Part shown: in pieces, positions 20,651 through 30,376 of the stretch
Layout: every line of letters begins with the position of its first letter
Position numbering within the stretch: position 1 is the stretch's first letter
Assembly (NCBI GenBank): GCA_963816725.1
Contig: CAWFMC010000016.1
Coordinates: 80,403-144,402, forward strand
Direction of reading: 5' to 3'
From: CAVSUB01 sp963816725
Lineage (GTDB): Bacteria > Acidobacteriota > Vicinamibacteria > Vicinamibacterales > 2-12-FULL-66-21
Length of the DNA: 64,000 nucleotides
The notes under the pieces: model-generated
Database searches by the model: none
What the model was told of the DNA's origin: nothing
Seen by the model: the letters and a program-made list of their open reading frames with translations, nothing else
Translations under genes and position numbers: made by a program

Positions 20651-21708
20651 CGGTCACCTGCCCGGCGCAGCGCGAGACCGACCGCGACCGCCGCGGTCGG
20701 CGCCACGTCCGCGGCGTTCACCTGGAACTTCGCCGCGTCGAATGCAATCGTCTTGAACGGATCGAACGCGTCGACCGGCGCCTCGAAGCGCTCGGCCAGC
20801 ATCTCGGCAAAGCCCTCGGACCGCGACGCCCCGCCGCTGATCACGATCCGATCGATCCGGTCGGACGCCGCCGTCGCCTTGAAGAAGTCGAAGGTCTTCT
20901 GAATCTCGAGTATCACGTGCTCGGTCACCGCGCGGAGCACCGGACGGGCGTCCTCGTAGGTCGCTTCCGGCAGGTCGTGGCCGCGCTTCAATTGATCCGC
21001 CTGCTCGACGGTCAGGTTCAGCTCGCGCTGGAGCGCTTCGGTGTAGGCGTTGCCGCCAATCGAGATGTCCCGGGTGAAGACCGACTGCTCGCCGCTGAGG
21101 ATGTTGATGTTGGTCGCGCTGGCCCCGGCGTTGAGCAGCACCACGACGGCCGAGGGGTCGGCGCCGTAGTTGGCCTCGTAGGCGTTCTGGAGCGCGAAGG
21201 CGTCGACGTCGACGACCACCGCTGTCCGCCCGGCCTGGCCGATGACGCCGGTGTAGTCGGCGATCTTCTCGTTCTTCGCCGCCACGAGCAGGACGTCCAT
21301 GATCGTCTTGCCGGCGCTCTCGGGCGTATCGAGGATCTGATAGTCCAGGTTGACGTCCTGGATGTCGAACGGCACGTACTGCTCGGCTTCCCAGTGGATC
21401 GACTCGGCCAGCTCGGCCTCGGTCATGACCGGCAGCGAGATCTTCTTGACGATCACGGCGTTCCCGGAGAGGGACGCGGCGACCTCCTTGGTCTTGATCT
21501 GGCGCCCCTCGAACAGCCGCCGGACGGCGGCCGCGACGGCGGCGCTGTCGACGATGGTGCCGTCGACGATGCAGTCGGGCGGAATGGGCTCGGCGCCGTA
21601 GGCCACGACCTTGTAGCCCTTGCCGACCGGCTTCAGCTCGATGGCCTTGACGGCGCTCGATCCCAGATCGAGCCCGACGAGCGACTTGGCTCTTCGTCGA
21701 AACACCAC
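20647..21708 (-). CDS. pilM: Type IV pilus assembly protein PilM
   Basis: Cytoplasmic actin-like ATPase-fold protein that docks the PilN tail. GLDLGSSAVKAIEL near the N terminus is the phosphate-1 motif. SGGASRSEGFAEML near residue 290 is the adenosine-binding region. GTG 21708 (353 aa) is preferred to a longer in-frame ORF (up to 21795) because ACAGGACACC places a Shine-Dalgarno directly upstream. It is the first gene of pilMNOPQ. Confidence 0.9.
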   Translation of the reverse strand: MVFRRRAKSLVGLDLGSSAVKAIELKPVGKGYKVVAYGAEPIPPDCIVDGTIVDSAAVAAAVRRLFEGRQIKTKEVAASLSGNAVIVKKISLPVMTEAELAESIHWEAEQYVPFDIQDVNLDYQILDTPESAGKTIMDVLLVAAKNEKIADYTGVIGQAGRTAVVVDVDAFALQNAYEANYGADPSAVVVLLNAGASATNINILSGEQSVFTRDISIGGNAYTEALQRELNLTVEQADQLKRGHDLPEATYEDARPVLRAVTEHVILEIQKTFDFFKATAASDRIDRIVISGGASRSEGFAEMLAERFEAPVDAFDPFKTIAFDAAKFQVNAADVAPTAAVAVGLALRRAGDR

Positions 21709-21955
21709 GGTGTCCTGTCTGGAAAGAGGTTCGCGGAAGTCAGCTATCAGCGCCGGTTTGCGCAAGGGGGGTGCCAGCCCGGCTGCGGCACCCAAAACCG
21801 CCAGAATGGGCGCGAAACCGGCATCCCCGGAGCCGGCCGGGGCGCCCGGCCGTCGACGAAACTGATCGGAACTGACGCATCTGTAAGTCGCAGGGGCTGC
21901 GTACGGCGACGGTCTGACGGCGGACCCGGCGCGCGCCCGGAAACCCTGTGGAAGC

Positions 21956-21984
21956 TTGACAATGCGCGGAATGACACGTATCCT
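21956..21984 (+). promoter_or_regulatory. Sigma70-type promoter of rplM-rpsI
   Basis: TTGACA (21956-21961) and TATCCT (21979-21984) are separated by exactly 17 bp. They lie about 90 bp upstream of the rplM ATG in the divergent gap with pilM. The -35 is a perfect consensus match. Confidence 0.7.
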
Positions 21985-22028
21985 CTTGGTTTGCCGTCCT
22001 TTGAAAGAGGCTAGCTGCCTGTGCTCGA

Positions 22029-22048
22029 CTCCGGCACAGGGGCCGGAG
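22029..22048 (+). promoter_or_regulatory. Hairpin in the rplM 5' leader
   Basis: CTCCGGC (22029-22035) and GCCGGAG (22042-22048) form a 7-bp perfect stem with a 6-nt loop, 28 nt before the rplM start. It could be an autoregulatory ribosomal-protein leader element, but I cannot match it to a described L13 leader. Confidence 0.4.
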
Positions 22049-22076
22049 CGCAGCGGAGGTTGAAAGGGTTCTTCTG

Positions 22077-22538
22077 ATGGGTTCGTTTGTCCCCACTGCC
22101 GGGACTGTGGAGCGGCAGTGGCACGTGATTGACGCCGAGGGCCAGGTGCTCGGCCGGATAGCGACCGAAGCGGCGCGCCTGCTCCAGGGCAAGCACAAGC
22201 CGGTCTACACCCCCCACATCGACACCGGCGACCACGTCGTCATCGTCAATGCCGCGAAAGTCAAGCTGACTGGCCGCAAGGACGAGCAGAAGGTCTACCG
22301 GTATCACAGCGGCTACGAGGGCGGGTTGCGCCAGGAGCGCGCCAAGGACGTCCGGCAGAAGAACCCCGCCCGGATCGTCGAAGAGGCCGTCCGCGGGATG
22401 CTGCCGAAGACCAAGATGGGCGACGCGATGTGGCGCAAGCTGAAGGTGTACGTCGACGCCACGCATCCGCACCAGGCGCAGAAGCCGGCGCAGATCGCCA
22501 CTCTCACCAAGAACAAGAGCAAGCGCGAGGTCGCATAA
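22077..22538 (+). CDS. rplM: 50S ribosomal protein L13
   Basis: Large-subunit protein. WHVIDAEGQVLGRIATEAA near residue 18 and the central VVIVNAAKVKLTGRK are characteristic. The 153-aa length is slightly longer than E. coli (142). It is followed after one base by rpsI, the usual L13-S9 pair. Confidence 0.97.
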   Translation: MGSFVPTAGTVERQWHVIDAEGQVLGRIATEAARLLQGKHKPVYTPHIDTGDHVVIVNAAKVKLTGRKDEQKVYRYHSGYEGGLRQERAKDVRQKNPARIVEEAVRGMLPKTKMGDAMWRKLKVYVDATHPHQAQKPAQIATLTKNKSKREVA

Positions 22539-22539
22539 C

Positions 22540-22935
22540 GTGGCAGCAGGCATCGAGTACTACGGCACCGGACGCCGAAAGACATCCACCGCTCGCGTGT
22601 TCCTTCGCCCCGGCACGGGCGGCATCGTCGTGAACCGCAAGCCGATCGAGCAGGCCTTCCCCACCGAAGCGCTCCGCACCGTCATCAAGCAGCCGCTGGC
22701 CGTCACCGAGACCGGCGACAAGTTCGACGTGCTCGCGACCATCGCCGGCGGCGGCATCGCCGGCCAGGCGGGGGCGCTGCGCCTCGGGATCGCCCGGGCG
22801 CTGGTCGAGTACAACGTGGAGCTGCGGCAGCGATTGAAGAAGGCGGGCTTCCTGACGCGCGACGCGCGCATCAAGGAGCGCAAGAAGTACGGGCAGAAGG
22901 GGGCGCGCAAACGCTTCCAGTTCAGTAAACGGTAA
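22540..22935 (+). CDS. rpsI: 30S ribosomal protein S9
   Basis: Small-subunit protein. YYGTGRRKTSTARV lies at the N terminus, and the C-terminal tail ending GARKRFQFSKR reaches the P site in known ribosomes. 131 aa, GTG start. Confidence 0.97.
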   Translation: MAAGIEYYGTGRRKTSTARVFLRPGTGGIVVNRKPIEQAFPTEALRTVIKQPLAVTETGDKFDVLATIAGGGIAGQAGALRLGIARALVEYNVELRQRLKKAGFLTRDARIKERKKYGQKGARKRFQFSKR

Positions 22936-22960
22936 GGGCGGACAGTTTTATGGAGGCAGC

Positions 22961-23755
22961 TTGGCCGGCATCGCGTTAAAGGATCTCCTCGAAGCGGGCG
23001 TCCACTTCGGGCACCAGACGAAGCGCTGGAACCCGAAGATGAAGGCCTATATCTTCGGCGAGCGGAACGGGATCTACATCATCGACCTCTCGAAGACCGC
23101 GAAGCTGTTCCGCGACGCGGAGCAGTTCACGACCAATCTCGCGGCGGACGGGCGGACGGTCCTGTTCGTGGGCACGAAGCGGCAGGCGCAGGACGCGGTC
23201 GCCGAAGAGGCGCAGCGCTGCGGCATGTTCTTCGTCAACCAGCGCTGGCTCGGCGGCCTGCTGACCAACTTCGCGACGATCCAGCGCAGCCTCGGCCGGC
23301 TGCGCGACCTCGAAGCGATGGAGACCGACGGCCGCTACGAGACGCTCTCGAAGAAGGAGATCTCGCAGCTCGAGAAGGAGAAGCGCAAGCTTCAGAAGAA
23401 TCTCGAGGGCATCCGCAACATGTCGCGGCTGCCGGACGCGCTGTTCGTGGTCGATACCCGCAAGGAGAAGATCGCGGTCGACGAAGCCCGCAAGCTGAAG
23501 ATCCCGGTCATCGGCGTGGTCGACACCAACTGCGATCCCGACGAAGTCGACTACGTGATCCCCGGCAACGACGACGCGCTGCGCTCGATCCGGCTGTTCG
23601 CCTCGAAGGTGGCCGACGCGGTCCTCTCGGGCCGCGGCATCCGTGAGTCCTCGCAGGCCGACGACGGCGAGGGTGACGGCGACGGCAGCACCCGCCGCGC
23701 CCGTCTGGCCCGCCAGGCCCGTCCCGAGCAGGCGACATCTCCCGCCTCCGTCTAA
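22961..23755 (+). CDS. rpsB: 30S ribosomal protein S2
   Basis: Small-subunit protein needed for S1 binding. LLEAGVHFGHQTKRWNPKM near the N terminus and the GIRESSQ region near the end of the fold are diagnostic. It starts at TTG 22961 behind a strong GGAGG (22951-22956 area). The C-terminal extension is charged and low in complexity. An intrinsic terminator follows. Confidence 0.96.
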   Translation: MAGIALKDLLEAGVHFGHQTKRWNPKMKAYIFGERNGIYIIDLSKTAKLFRDAEQFTTNLAADGRTVLFVGTKRQAQDAVAEEAQRCGMFFVNQRWLGGLLTNFATIQRSLGRLRDLEAMETDGRYETLSKKEISQLEKEKRKLQKNLEGIRNMSRLPDALFVVDTRKEKIAVDEARKLKIPVIGVVDTNCDPDEVDYVIPGNDDALRSIRLFASKVADAVLSGRGIRESSQADDGEGDGDGSTRRARLARQARPEQATSPASV

Positions 23756-23777
23756 CGACGGACGGCAGTTGCGACCG

Positions 23778-23809
23778 CGCCGGCCGGAATACTGGCCGGC
23801 GGTTTTTTT
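23778..23809 (+). terminator. Intrinsic terminator after rpsB
   Basis: CGCCGGCC (23778-23785) pairs with GGCCGGCG (23794-23801) around an 8-nt loop, followed by TTTTTTT (23803-23809). It separates the ribosomal operon from tsf. Confidence 0.88.
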
Positions 23810-23894
23810 GTACGGCGCCGCGACGCTCCGCGTTCGCGCCGCGCCCGGCCCCACTCGAGTGAACGGCGGATTGACGACAGTTCGAGGAGTAGAC

Positions 23895-24494
23895 ATGGAG
23901 ATCACGGCGGCGATGGTGAAGAAGCTCCGCGACGCGACCGGCGTCGGGATGATGGAATGCAAAGCGGCTCTGGCCGAGGCCGGCGGCAACATCGACGAGG
24001 CCACCACCATCCTGCGCAAGCGCGGGCTGGCGTCGGCAACGAAGAAGGCCGGACGCTCGACCAACGAAGGGATGATCGGCCACTACATCCACATGGGCGG
24101 CAAGATCGGCGTCCTCGTGGAGGTGAACTGCGAGTCCGACTTCGTCGCGCGGACCGAGGACTTCCAGGCCATGGCGCGCGAGATCGCGATGCACATCGCC
24201 GCCGCCAACCCGCAGTACGTGAAGCGCGAGGACGTCCCTGCCGAGATCATCGAGCGCGAGCGCGCGATCTACCGCTCGCAGATGGAAGGCCAGAACAAGC
24301 CGGCGGCGGTGATCGACAAGATCATCGAGGGCAAGCTCGGTGGCTTCTACGAGCAGGTGTGCCTGTTCGATCAGCCCTCGGTGCGCGACCCGAAGCTGAC
24401 CATCGGTCAGCTCGTGCAGCAGGCCATCGCCAAGATGGGCGAGAACATTGCCGTCGCACGCTTCGCCCGCTTCAAGCTGGGCGAGAGCGCGTAG
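23895..24494 (+). CDS. tsf: Elongation factor Ts
   Basis: Nucleotide exchange factor for EF-Tu. An N-terminal UBA-like domain (VKKLRDATGVGMMECKAAL) is followed by the core with CESDFVART near residue 85. The 199-aa length is the short form, as in Thermus, lacking much of the second subdomain of the E. coli protein (283). ATG 23895 is chosen because GAGGAG lies 8 bp upstream; the upstream in-frame extension crosses the rpsB terminator. Confidence 0.94.
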   Translation: MEITAAMVKKLRDATGVGMMECKAALAEAGGNIDEATTILRKRGLASATKKAGRSTNEGMIGHYIHMGGKIGVLVEVNCESDFVARTEDFQAMAREIAMHIAAANPQYVKREDVPAEIIERERAIYRSQMEGQNKPAAVIDKIIEGKLGGFYEQVCLFDQPSVRDPKLTIGQLVQQAIAKMGENIAVARFARFKLGESA

Positions 24495-24516
24495 CACCGG
24501 CGCCTCTTCAATCTCA

Positions 24517-24549
24517 GGGCAGACGGCCGGCGCCGTCTGCCCTTTTTTT
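24517..24549 (+). terminator. Intrinsic terminator after tsf
   Basis: An 11-bp perfect stem GGGCAGACGGC / GCCGTCTGCCC (24517-24542, loop CGGC) is followed by TTTTTTT (24543-24549). Confidence 0.92.
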
Positions 24550-24638
24550 ATGTCCGCTGTGCCGTGTCGCGCATTCGCCAGCGCGCAGACCCACACTGGT
24601 GGGACGGGTACACGCGCTGAACGACTGCGCCGCGCACG

Positions 24639-24666
24639 TTGGCGCGCTGCACGTCTCCGATATAAT
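24639..24666 (+). promoter_or_regulatory. Promoter of pyrH, apparently giving a leaderless mRNA
   Basis: TTGGCG (24639-24644) and a perfect TATAAT (24661-24666) are 16 bp apart. The pyrH ATG begins at 24676, 9 nt after the -10 box, so a normal start site would give a transcript starting at or within a few nt of the ATG. No Shine-Dalgarno is visible between them. Confidence 0.65.
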
Positions 24667-24675
24667 CAGCCGGAT

Positions 24676-25392
24676 ATGTCCGAGCCCGCGTTCCGTCGCA
24701 TTCTGCTCAAACTCTCGGGTGAGGCCCTGATGGGCGAACAGCCGTTCGGGATCGACCCGGCGGTCGCCACGCAGATTGCGAAAGAGATCCGCGAGATCCA
24801 GGAGCTCGGGGTCCAGACCGCCGTCGTCATCGGCGGCGGCAACCTCTTTCGCGGGCTGGCGGCCAGCGCCAAAGGCATGGACCGCGCGACCGCGGACTAC
24901 ATGGGCATGCTGGCCACGGTGATCAACGCGCTCGCGCTGCAGGATGCGCTCGAGCACGTCGGCGTCGTGACCCGCGTCGCGACGGCGATCGAGATGCGCG
25001 CGGTCGCCGAGCCGTTCATCCGCCGCCGTGCGGTGCGGCATCTCGAGAAGGGCCGGGTCGTGGTCTTCGCCGCGGGCACCGGCAACCCGTACTTCACCAC
25101 CGATACCGCGGCGGCCCTGCGGGCGATGGAGATGAAGGCGGACGTGATCCTCAAGGGCACCAAGGTCGACGGCATCTACACCGCCGACCCGATGCTCGAC
25201 CCCGAGGCTACGAAGTTCCAGGAGATTTCCTACCTGCAGGTCCTGGGCGAGCGGCTGAAGGTGATGGACGCGACCGCGATTTCCCTCTGCATGGACAACA
25301 AGCTGCCGATCGTCGTGTTCAACCTGCGCACGGCCGGCAACCTGCGCCGGGTCATCATGGGCGACCCGGTCGGCACAACCGTCAGAGCCTGA
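24676..25392 (+). CDS. pyrH: UMP kinase
   Basis: Phosphorylates UMP to UDP, feeding the CTP made by the nearby pyrG. It is an amino-acid-kinase fold with RILLKLSGEALMG near residue 8, VIGGGNLFRG near 52, and KGTKVDGIYTADP near 160. The 238-aa length is typical. ATG 24676 gives the standard N terminus; longer in-frame readings cross the tsf terminator. It is followed by frr, as in most bacteria. Confidence 0.96.
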   Translation: MSEPAFRRILLKLSGEALMGEQPFGIDPAVATQIAKEIREIQELGVQTAVVIGGGNLFRGLAASAKGMDRATADYMGMLATVINALALQDALEHVGVVTRVATAIEMRAVAEPFIRRRAVRHLEKGRVVVFAAGTGNPYFTTDTAAALRAMEMKADVILKGTKVDGIYTADPMLDPEATKFQEISYLQVLGERLKVMDATAISLCMDNKLPIVVFNLRTAGNLRRVIMGDPVGTTVRA

Positions 25393-25444
25393 TCCGCCGC
25401 GCTGCGGCGGCAGCACGGTTCCCACACATCGCTGGAGCAGAGAC

Positions 25445-26015
25445 ATGGACGTTTCCGACATCAAGAGCCTGTTCGCGGAAGTCAAGAAGCGCATGGACGC
25501 GCAGCTGGATCACGTCCGGCGCGAGCTGGCCGGCGTCCGGACCGGGCGGGCGTCGGTCGCGCATCCTCGACGCGGTGCACGTCGAGGCCTACGGCTCGCA
25601 CATGCCTCTCAACCAGGTCGCGTCGCTGTCGATCCCGGAGCCGACGCTGATCGTCGCGCAGCCGTTCGATCCCTCGCTGATGGGGGCGATCGAGAAGGCC
25701 ATCCGCACCTCCAACCTCGGGCTGAACCCGACCAACGACGGCAAGGTGGTGCGCATTCCGGTCCCGGCGCTGACGGAGGAACGGCGCAAGGAACTGTCGA
25801 AGATCGTCCACAAGTATGCCGAGGAAGGGCGCAACGGCGTCCGTCAGGTCCGGCGCGACGCCAACGACCGGCTGAAGAAGCTGCTCAAGGATCACCTCAT
25901 CTCAGAAGACGATGAGCGGCGCAGCCTGGACGACGTGCAGAAGATCACCGACCAGCAGATCGGCCTGATCGACGAGATGCAGAAGAAGAAAGACGGCGAG
26001 CTGCTCAATAAGTAA
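25445..26015 (+). CDS. frr: Ribosome recycling factor (frame broken near 25,562)
   Basis: Splits post-termination ribosomes together with EF-G. The N terminus begins MDVSDIKSLFAEVKKRMD and reads RTGRASVA. One extra C near 25,562 then shifts the frame, and the protein continues as ILDAVHVEAYGSHMPLNQVAS to the C-terminal helices ending DGELLNK. The combined length of about 189 aa equals the family. Because frr is essential, the shift is most simply a sequencing error. Confidence 0.93.
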
Positions 26016-26158
26016 CGAGCAGCTTCCGGCTTCCAGCTCCCAGCTTCCAGCGGCTTTGGTCGCCGCTGATGGCTGACTTGAGAAGCCCGCACGACGTTCG
26101 AACCCTATTTTGTGTTCTGGCTGGCAGCTGGCAGCTGGTGGCTGGAAGCCATACCTGA

Positions 26159-27330
<1,172 letters not shown>

Positions 27331-27354
27331 GCGCCGGAGGGCAATTCCTCGTTC

Positions 27355-27466
27355 CGCCCGACCTGAAGGTCGGGCCTACGAATGAACGCCAAACTGGCCG
27401 CGCGTAGGCCCGACTTTCACGTCGGGCGCAACCTCGTAGGCCCGACCTTCACGTCGGGCGCAACCT
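27355..27466. repeat. REP-like palindromic repeat cluster
   Basis: Three copies of a GTAGGCCCGAC...GTCGGGC palindrome lie between the convergent thrC and pfk genes. Copy 1 (27355-27380) is inverted relative to copies 2 (27403-27434) and 3 (27435-27466). Copies 2 and 3 are 32-bp tandem units differing at one base. Each can fold into a CCCGAC/GTCGGG hairpin. It may act as a bidirectional terminator or mRNA stabiliser. Confidence 0.75.
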
Positions 27467-27467
27467 G

Positions 27468-28571
27468 TCAGTCCCCGAGCGAAATGCCGATCGCCCGGGC
27501 GGTCCGCACGACGTCGAAATCGGGCGGGACGTTGCGGATGCGGCCGACGACCTTGTCGAGCGGGACCGCGACGATGTCCGGTGGATGGAACGCCACCATG
27601 TGCCCGAACGTGCCGGCCAGGACGAGCTCCACGGCTCGCGCGCCGAAGCGGGTCGCGAGGATCCGATCGAAGCTGGTGGGCGCGCCGCCGCGCTGCAGAT
27701 GGCCGAGGACGACGTGGCGTGTCTCCTTGCCGGTGAGCGGCTCGAGGGCGCCGGCGAGGCGCGCCGCCACACCGCCGAGACGTTCGACGAACACTCCTGA
27801 GCCTTCCTTGATCACCGACACCTGCCCGCCGACCGGCTTGGCGCCTTCGGCGACGACGACGATGCTGAAGCGCGCGCCGTGGCTCTCGCGCTCTCGGATG
27901 CGCTCGGCGACCTTGTCGATGTCGAACGGGATCTCGGGGATGAGGATGACGTCCGCCCCGCCGGCGAGCCCGGCATAGAGGGCGATCCAGCCGGCATAGC
28001 GCCCCATCACCTCGACCACCATCACACGGTGATGCGACTCGGCCGTGGTGTGCAGGCGATCGATCGCGTCGGTGGCGAAGCTGACGGCGGTGTCGAAGCC
28101 GAAGGTGTTGGTGGTTTCGACGATGTCGTTGTCGATGGTCTTGGGGACGCCGACGATCGGCAGCCCCTGCTTGTAGAAGTCGTTGGCGATTGCCAGCGTG
28201 CCGTCGCCGCCGATCACGATCAGCGCGTCGAGGGTGAGATGGTGGTACATCTCGACGCAGCGGGCGGCGTAGTCGCGCATCCCGGCGGTGGTCTGGATCT
28301 GCGCGGCGAACGGATTGCCGCGATTAGCGGTACCGAGAATGGTGCCGCCGATGCGCAGGATGCCGGTGACGTCACGCGGCGTCAGGCGGCGCCATCGGTC
28401 CGCCTCGATCAGCCCGTCGAAGCTGTCTTCGAGGCCGATGACGTCGCAGTGCTGGTTGGCGGCGGACTTGACCGCGGCGCGGATGACCGCGTTCAGTCCG
28501 GGCGCATCGCCGCCGCCGGTCAGGATCCCAATGCGCTTGCGCGGCGCACCGGGCGCCTGGCTGGCTGACAT
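27468..28571 (-). CDS. pfkA: 6-phosphofructokinase
   Basis: Phosphorylates fructose 6-phosphate in glycolysis. It has RIGILTGGGDAPGLN at the N terminus (nucleotide loop), GGDGT near residue 123, PKTIDNDI with the catalytic TIDND near 147, and EVMGRYAGWIAL near 190. GGDGT has Gly where PPi enzymes usually have Asp, while PKTIDND has the Lys typical of PPi or clade-III enzymes, so the phosphoryl donor is unclear. ATG 28571 (367 aa) is chosen; the longer frame runs into the intergenic region. Confidence 0.92.
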   Translation of the reverse strand: MSASQAPGAPRKRIGILTGGGDAPGLNAVIRAAVKSAANQHCDVIGLEDSFDGLIEADRWRRLTPRDVTGILRIGGTILGTANRGNPFAAQIQTTAGMRDYAARCVEMYHHLTLDALIVIGGDGTLAIANDFYKQGLPIVGVPKTIDNDIVETTNTFGFDTAVSFATDAIDRLHTTAESHHRVMVVEVMGRYAGWIALYAGLAGGADVILIPEIPFDIDKVAERIRERESHGARFSIVVVAEGAKPVGGQVSVIKEGSGVFVERLGGVAARLAGALEPLTGKETRHVVLGHLQRGGAPTSFDRILATRFGARAVELVLAGTFGHMVAFHPPDIVAVPLDKVVGRIRNVPPDFDVVRTARAIGISLGD

Positions 28572-28688
28572 CACGCGAGTATAACAGGCGCACACTGAGG
28601 CACTTGCCCGAGGCGCACAGGGTTGACTACACTCGCGGCGCACGTTTGGGGTGTCCGGCGATGCCGGGCGGCCCTCCAAGGAGAGTGA

Positions 28689-28985
28689 ATGGCGACGCTC
28701 GATCTGTGGTCGATGGCTTTCGTGTTCCTGCTGGCGACCTTCGTCGGTTTCCAGGTCATTCAGAACGTCTCGCGGCTGCTGCACACGCCGCTGATGTCGC
28801 TGACCAACGCGATCTCGGCCATCGCCGTCGTCGGCTCGCTGATCATCGCCGGTGAGGAGAAGACCGTGCTGAGCACGGTGCTCGGTACCGTCGCCGTCGC
28901 CGCTTCCGTCACGAACATCGTCAGCGGTTTCCTGATCACCGATCGGATGCTGAAGATGTTCCGGGAGCGGGGGCCACGGTCGTGA
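28689..28985 (+). CDS. pntAb: NAD(P) transhydrogenase subunit alpha, membrane part
   Basis: Small membrane subunit of the split, three-gene type of proton-translocating transhydrogenase. It is 98 aa with three predicted TM helices (FVFLLATFVGFQVIQNVS, ISAIAVVGSLIIAG, VLGTVAVAASVTNIVSGF). GGAG lies 6-10 bp upstream of ATG. It overlaps pntB by 4 bp. The soluble NAD-binding PntAa gene, normally just upstream, is not in the window; pfkA on the other strand is there instead. Confidence 0.9.
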   Translation: MATLDLWSMAFVFLLATFVGFQVIQNVSRLLHTPLMSLTNAISAIAVVGSLIIAGEEKTVLSTVLGTVAVAASVTNIVSGFLITDRMLKMFRERGPRS

Positions 28986-30376
28986 CCATCGCCGAGCACC
29001 TGACCCAGGCCAGTTACCTCGCCGCGGCCGCCCTGTTCATCCTGTCGCTGCGCTGGCTGAGCGCACCCAGGACGGCGCGGCGCGGCGTCGCCGCGGGCGT
29101 GGGCGGGATGGCGCTGGCCATCGCCGGCACCCTCATTCACCCCGGCATCGTCAACTACACCTGGATCATCGCCGCCGCCGTCATCGGCACCGCGATCGGC
29201 ATCCCGCTGTCGCGCGTGCCGCTGACGGCCGTCCCGCAGCGGACCGCGCTCTCGCACGCATTCGGCGGCCTCGCCGCCGGCCTGGTCGGCACGGCCGAGT
29301 ACCTGATCGGACAGGGCGACGGCTCACTGACGGCGTTCCGCACCAGCGCGCTCGTCGTCGAGGTCATCCTCGGCTATCTGACGTTCACCGGCAGCCTGAT
29401 GGCCGCCGGCAAGCTGCAGGAGGTGATCCCGACCCGGCCGATTACCTATCGCGGCCAGAACCTCGTGAACTTCGTGCTGCTCGGGATCGCGATCGTCGCG
29501 GGCGTGCTGGTCATCCTCTCGCCCGATCGCTGGCAGCTGTTCCCGGTCATCGTCGTGCTGTCGCTCGTCTTCGGCGTGCTGCTGATCCTGCCGATCGGCG
29601 GCGCCGACATGCCGACGGTCATCTCGCTGCTCAACTCGTATGCCGGCCTGTCCGCGGTGGCGATGGGCTTCGTGCTCGACAACAAGCTGCTGATCACCGC
29701 CGGCGCGCTCGACGGCTCGTCGGGCCTGATCCTCTCGATCATCATGTGCCGGGCGATGAACCGGTCGTTTACGAACGTGCTGTTCGGCGCCTTCGGACAG
29801 GTCCAGGCGGGGGCCGCGGCGGGCGAGGCCAAGGCGGTCAAGAGCGGCACGCCGCAGGACGCCGCGGATCTCCTGGCCAACGCCTCGAAGGTCGTCATCG
29901 TCCCCGGCTATGGCATGGCGGTGTCGCAGGCCCAGCACCGCGTCCGCGAGATCTACGACGCGCTGACCAAGCAGGGCGTCGACGTGAAGTTCGCGATCCA
30001 TCCGGTCGCCGGCCGCATGCCCGGGCACATGAACGTGCTGCTGGCGGAAGCGGAGGTGCCCTACGACGCGCTGATCGAGATGGACGAGATCAACCGCGAC
30101 CTCCCCCAGACCGACGTGGTCCTGGTCGTCGGCGCCAACGACGTGGTCAATCCGGCGGCCCGGCACGACACGAAGAGCCCGATCTACGGGATGCCGATCA
30201 TCGACGCCGACAAGGCCCGGTTCGTGATCGCCAACAAGCGCTCGATGAACCCCGGCTTCGCGGGGATCGACAACGAGCTGTACTCGTCCGACAATACGCT
30301 GATGATTTTCGGTGACGCCAAGACCGTGCTCGGCGAGGTCGTGAAAGCACTCACCGGCGGCGGTGGCGGACACTGA
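28982..30376 (+). CDS. pntB: NAD(P) transhydrogenase subunit beta
   Basis: Forms part of the proton channel and the NADP(H)-binding domain III. Eight to nine TM helices (about residues 5-265) are followed by dIII with VIVPGYGMAVSQAQH near residue 300, RMPGHMNVLLAEA near 340 and the NADP loop VVGANDVVNPAA near 380. 464 aa, GTG start overlapping pntAb. It overlaps the DedA gene by 1 bp, so all three are one operon. Confidence 0.95.
   Translation: MTIAEHLTQASYLAAAALFILSLRWLSAPRTARRGVAAGVGGMALAIAGTLIHPGIVNYTWIIAAAVIGTAIGIPLSRVPLTAVPQRTALSHAFGGLAAGLVGTAEYLIGQGDGSLTAFRTSALVVEVILGYLTFTGSLMAAGKLQEVIPTRPITYRGQNLVNFVLLGIAIVAGVLVILSPDRWQLFPVIVVLSLVFGVLLILPIGGADMPTVISLLNSYAGLSAVAMGFVLDNKLLITAGALDGSSGLILSIIMCRAMNRSFTNVLFGAFGQVQAGAAAGEAKAVKSGTPQDAADLLANASKVVIVPGYGMAVSQAQHRVREIYDALTKQGVDVKFAIHPVAGRMPGHMNVLLAEAEVPYDALIEMDEINRDLPQTDVVLVVGANDVVNPAARHDTKSPIYGMPIIDADKARFVIANKRSMNPGFAGIDNELYSSDNTLMIFGDAKTVLGEVVKALTGGGGGH

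Noticed and set aside
27403..27466. Two 32-bp tandem repeats as a minimal CRISPR
   Set aside because: The units are directly adjacent with no spacers and palindromic, fitting REP-like elements; no cas genes are present.
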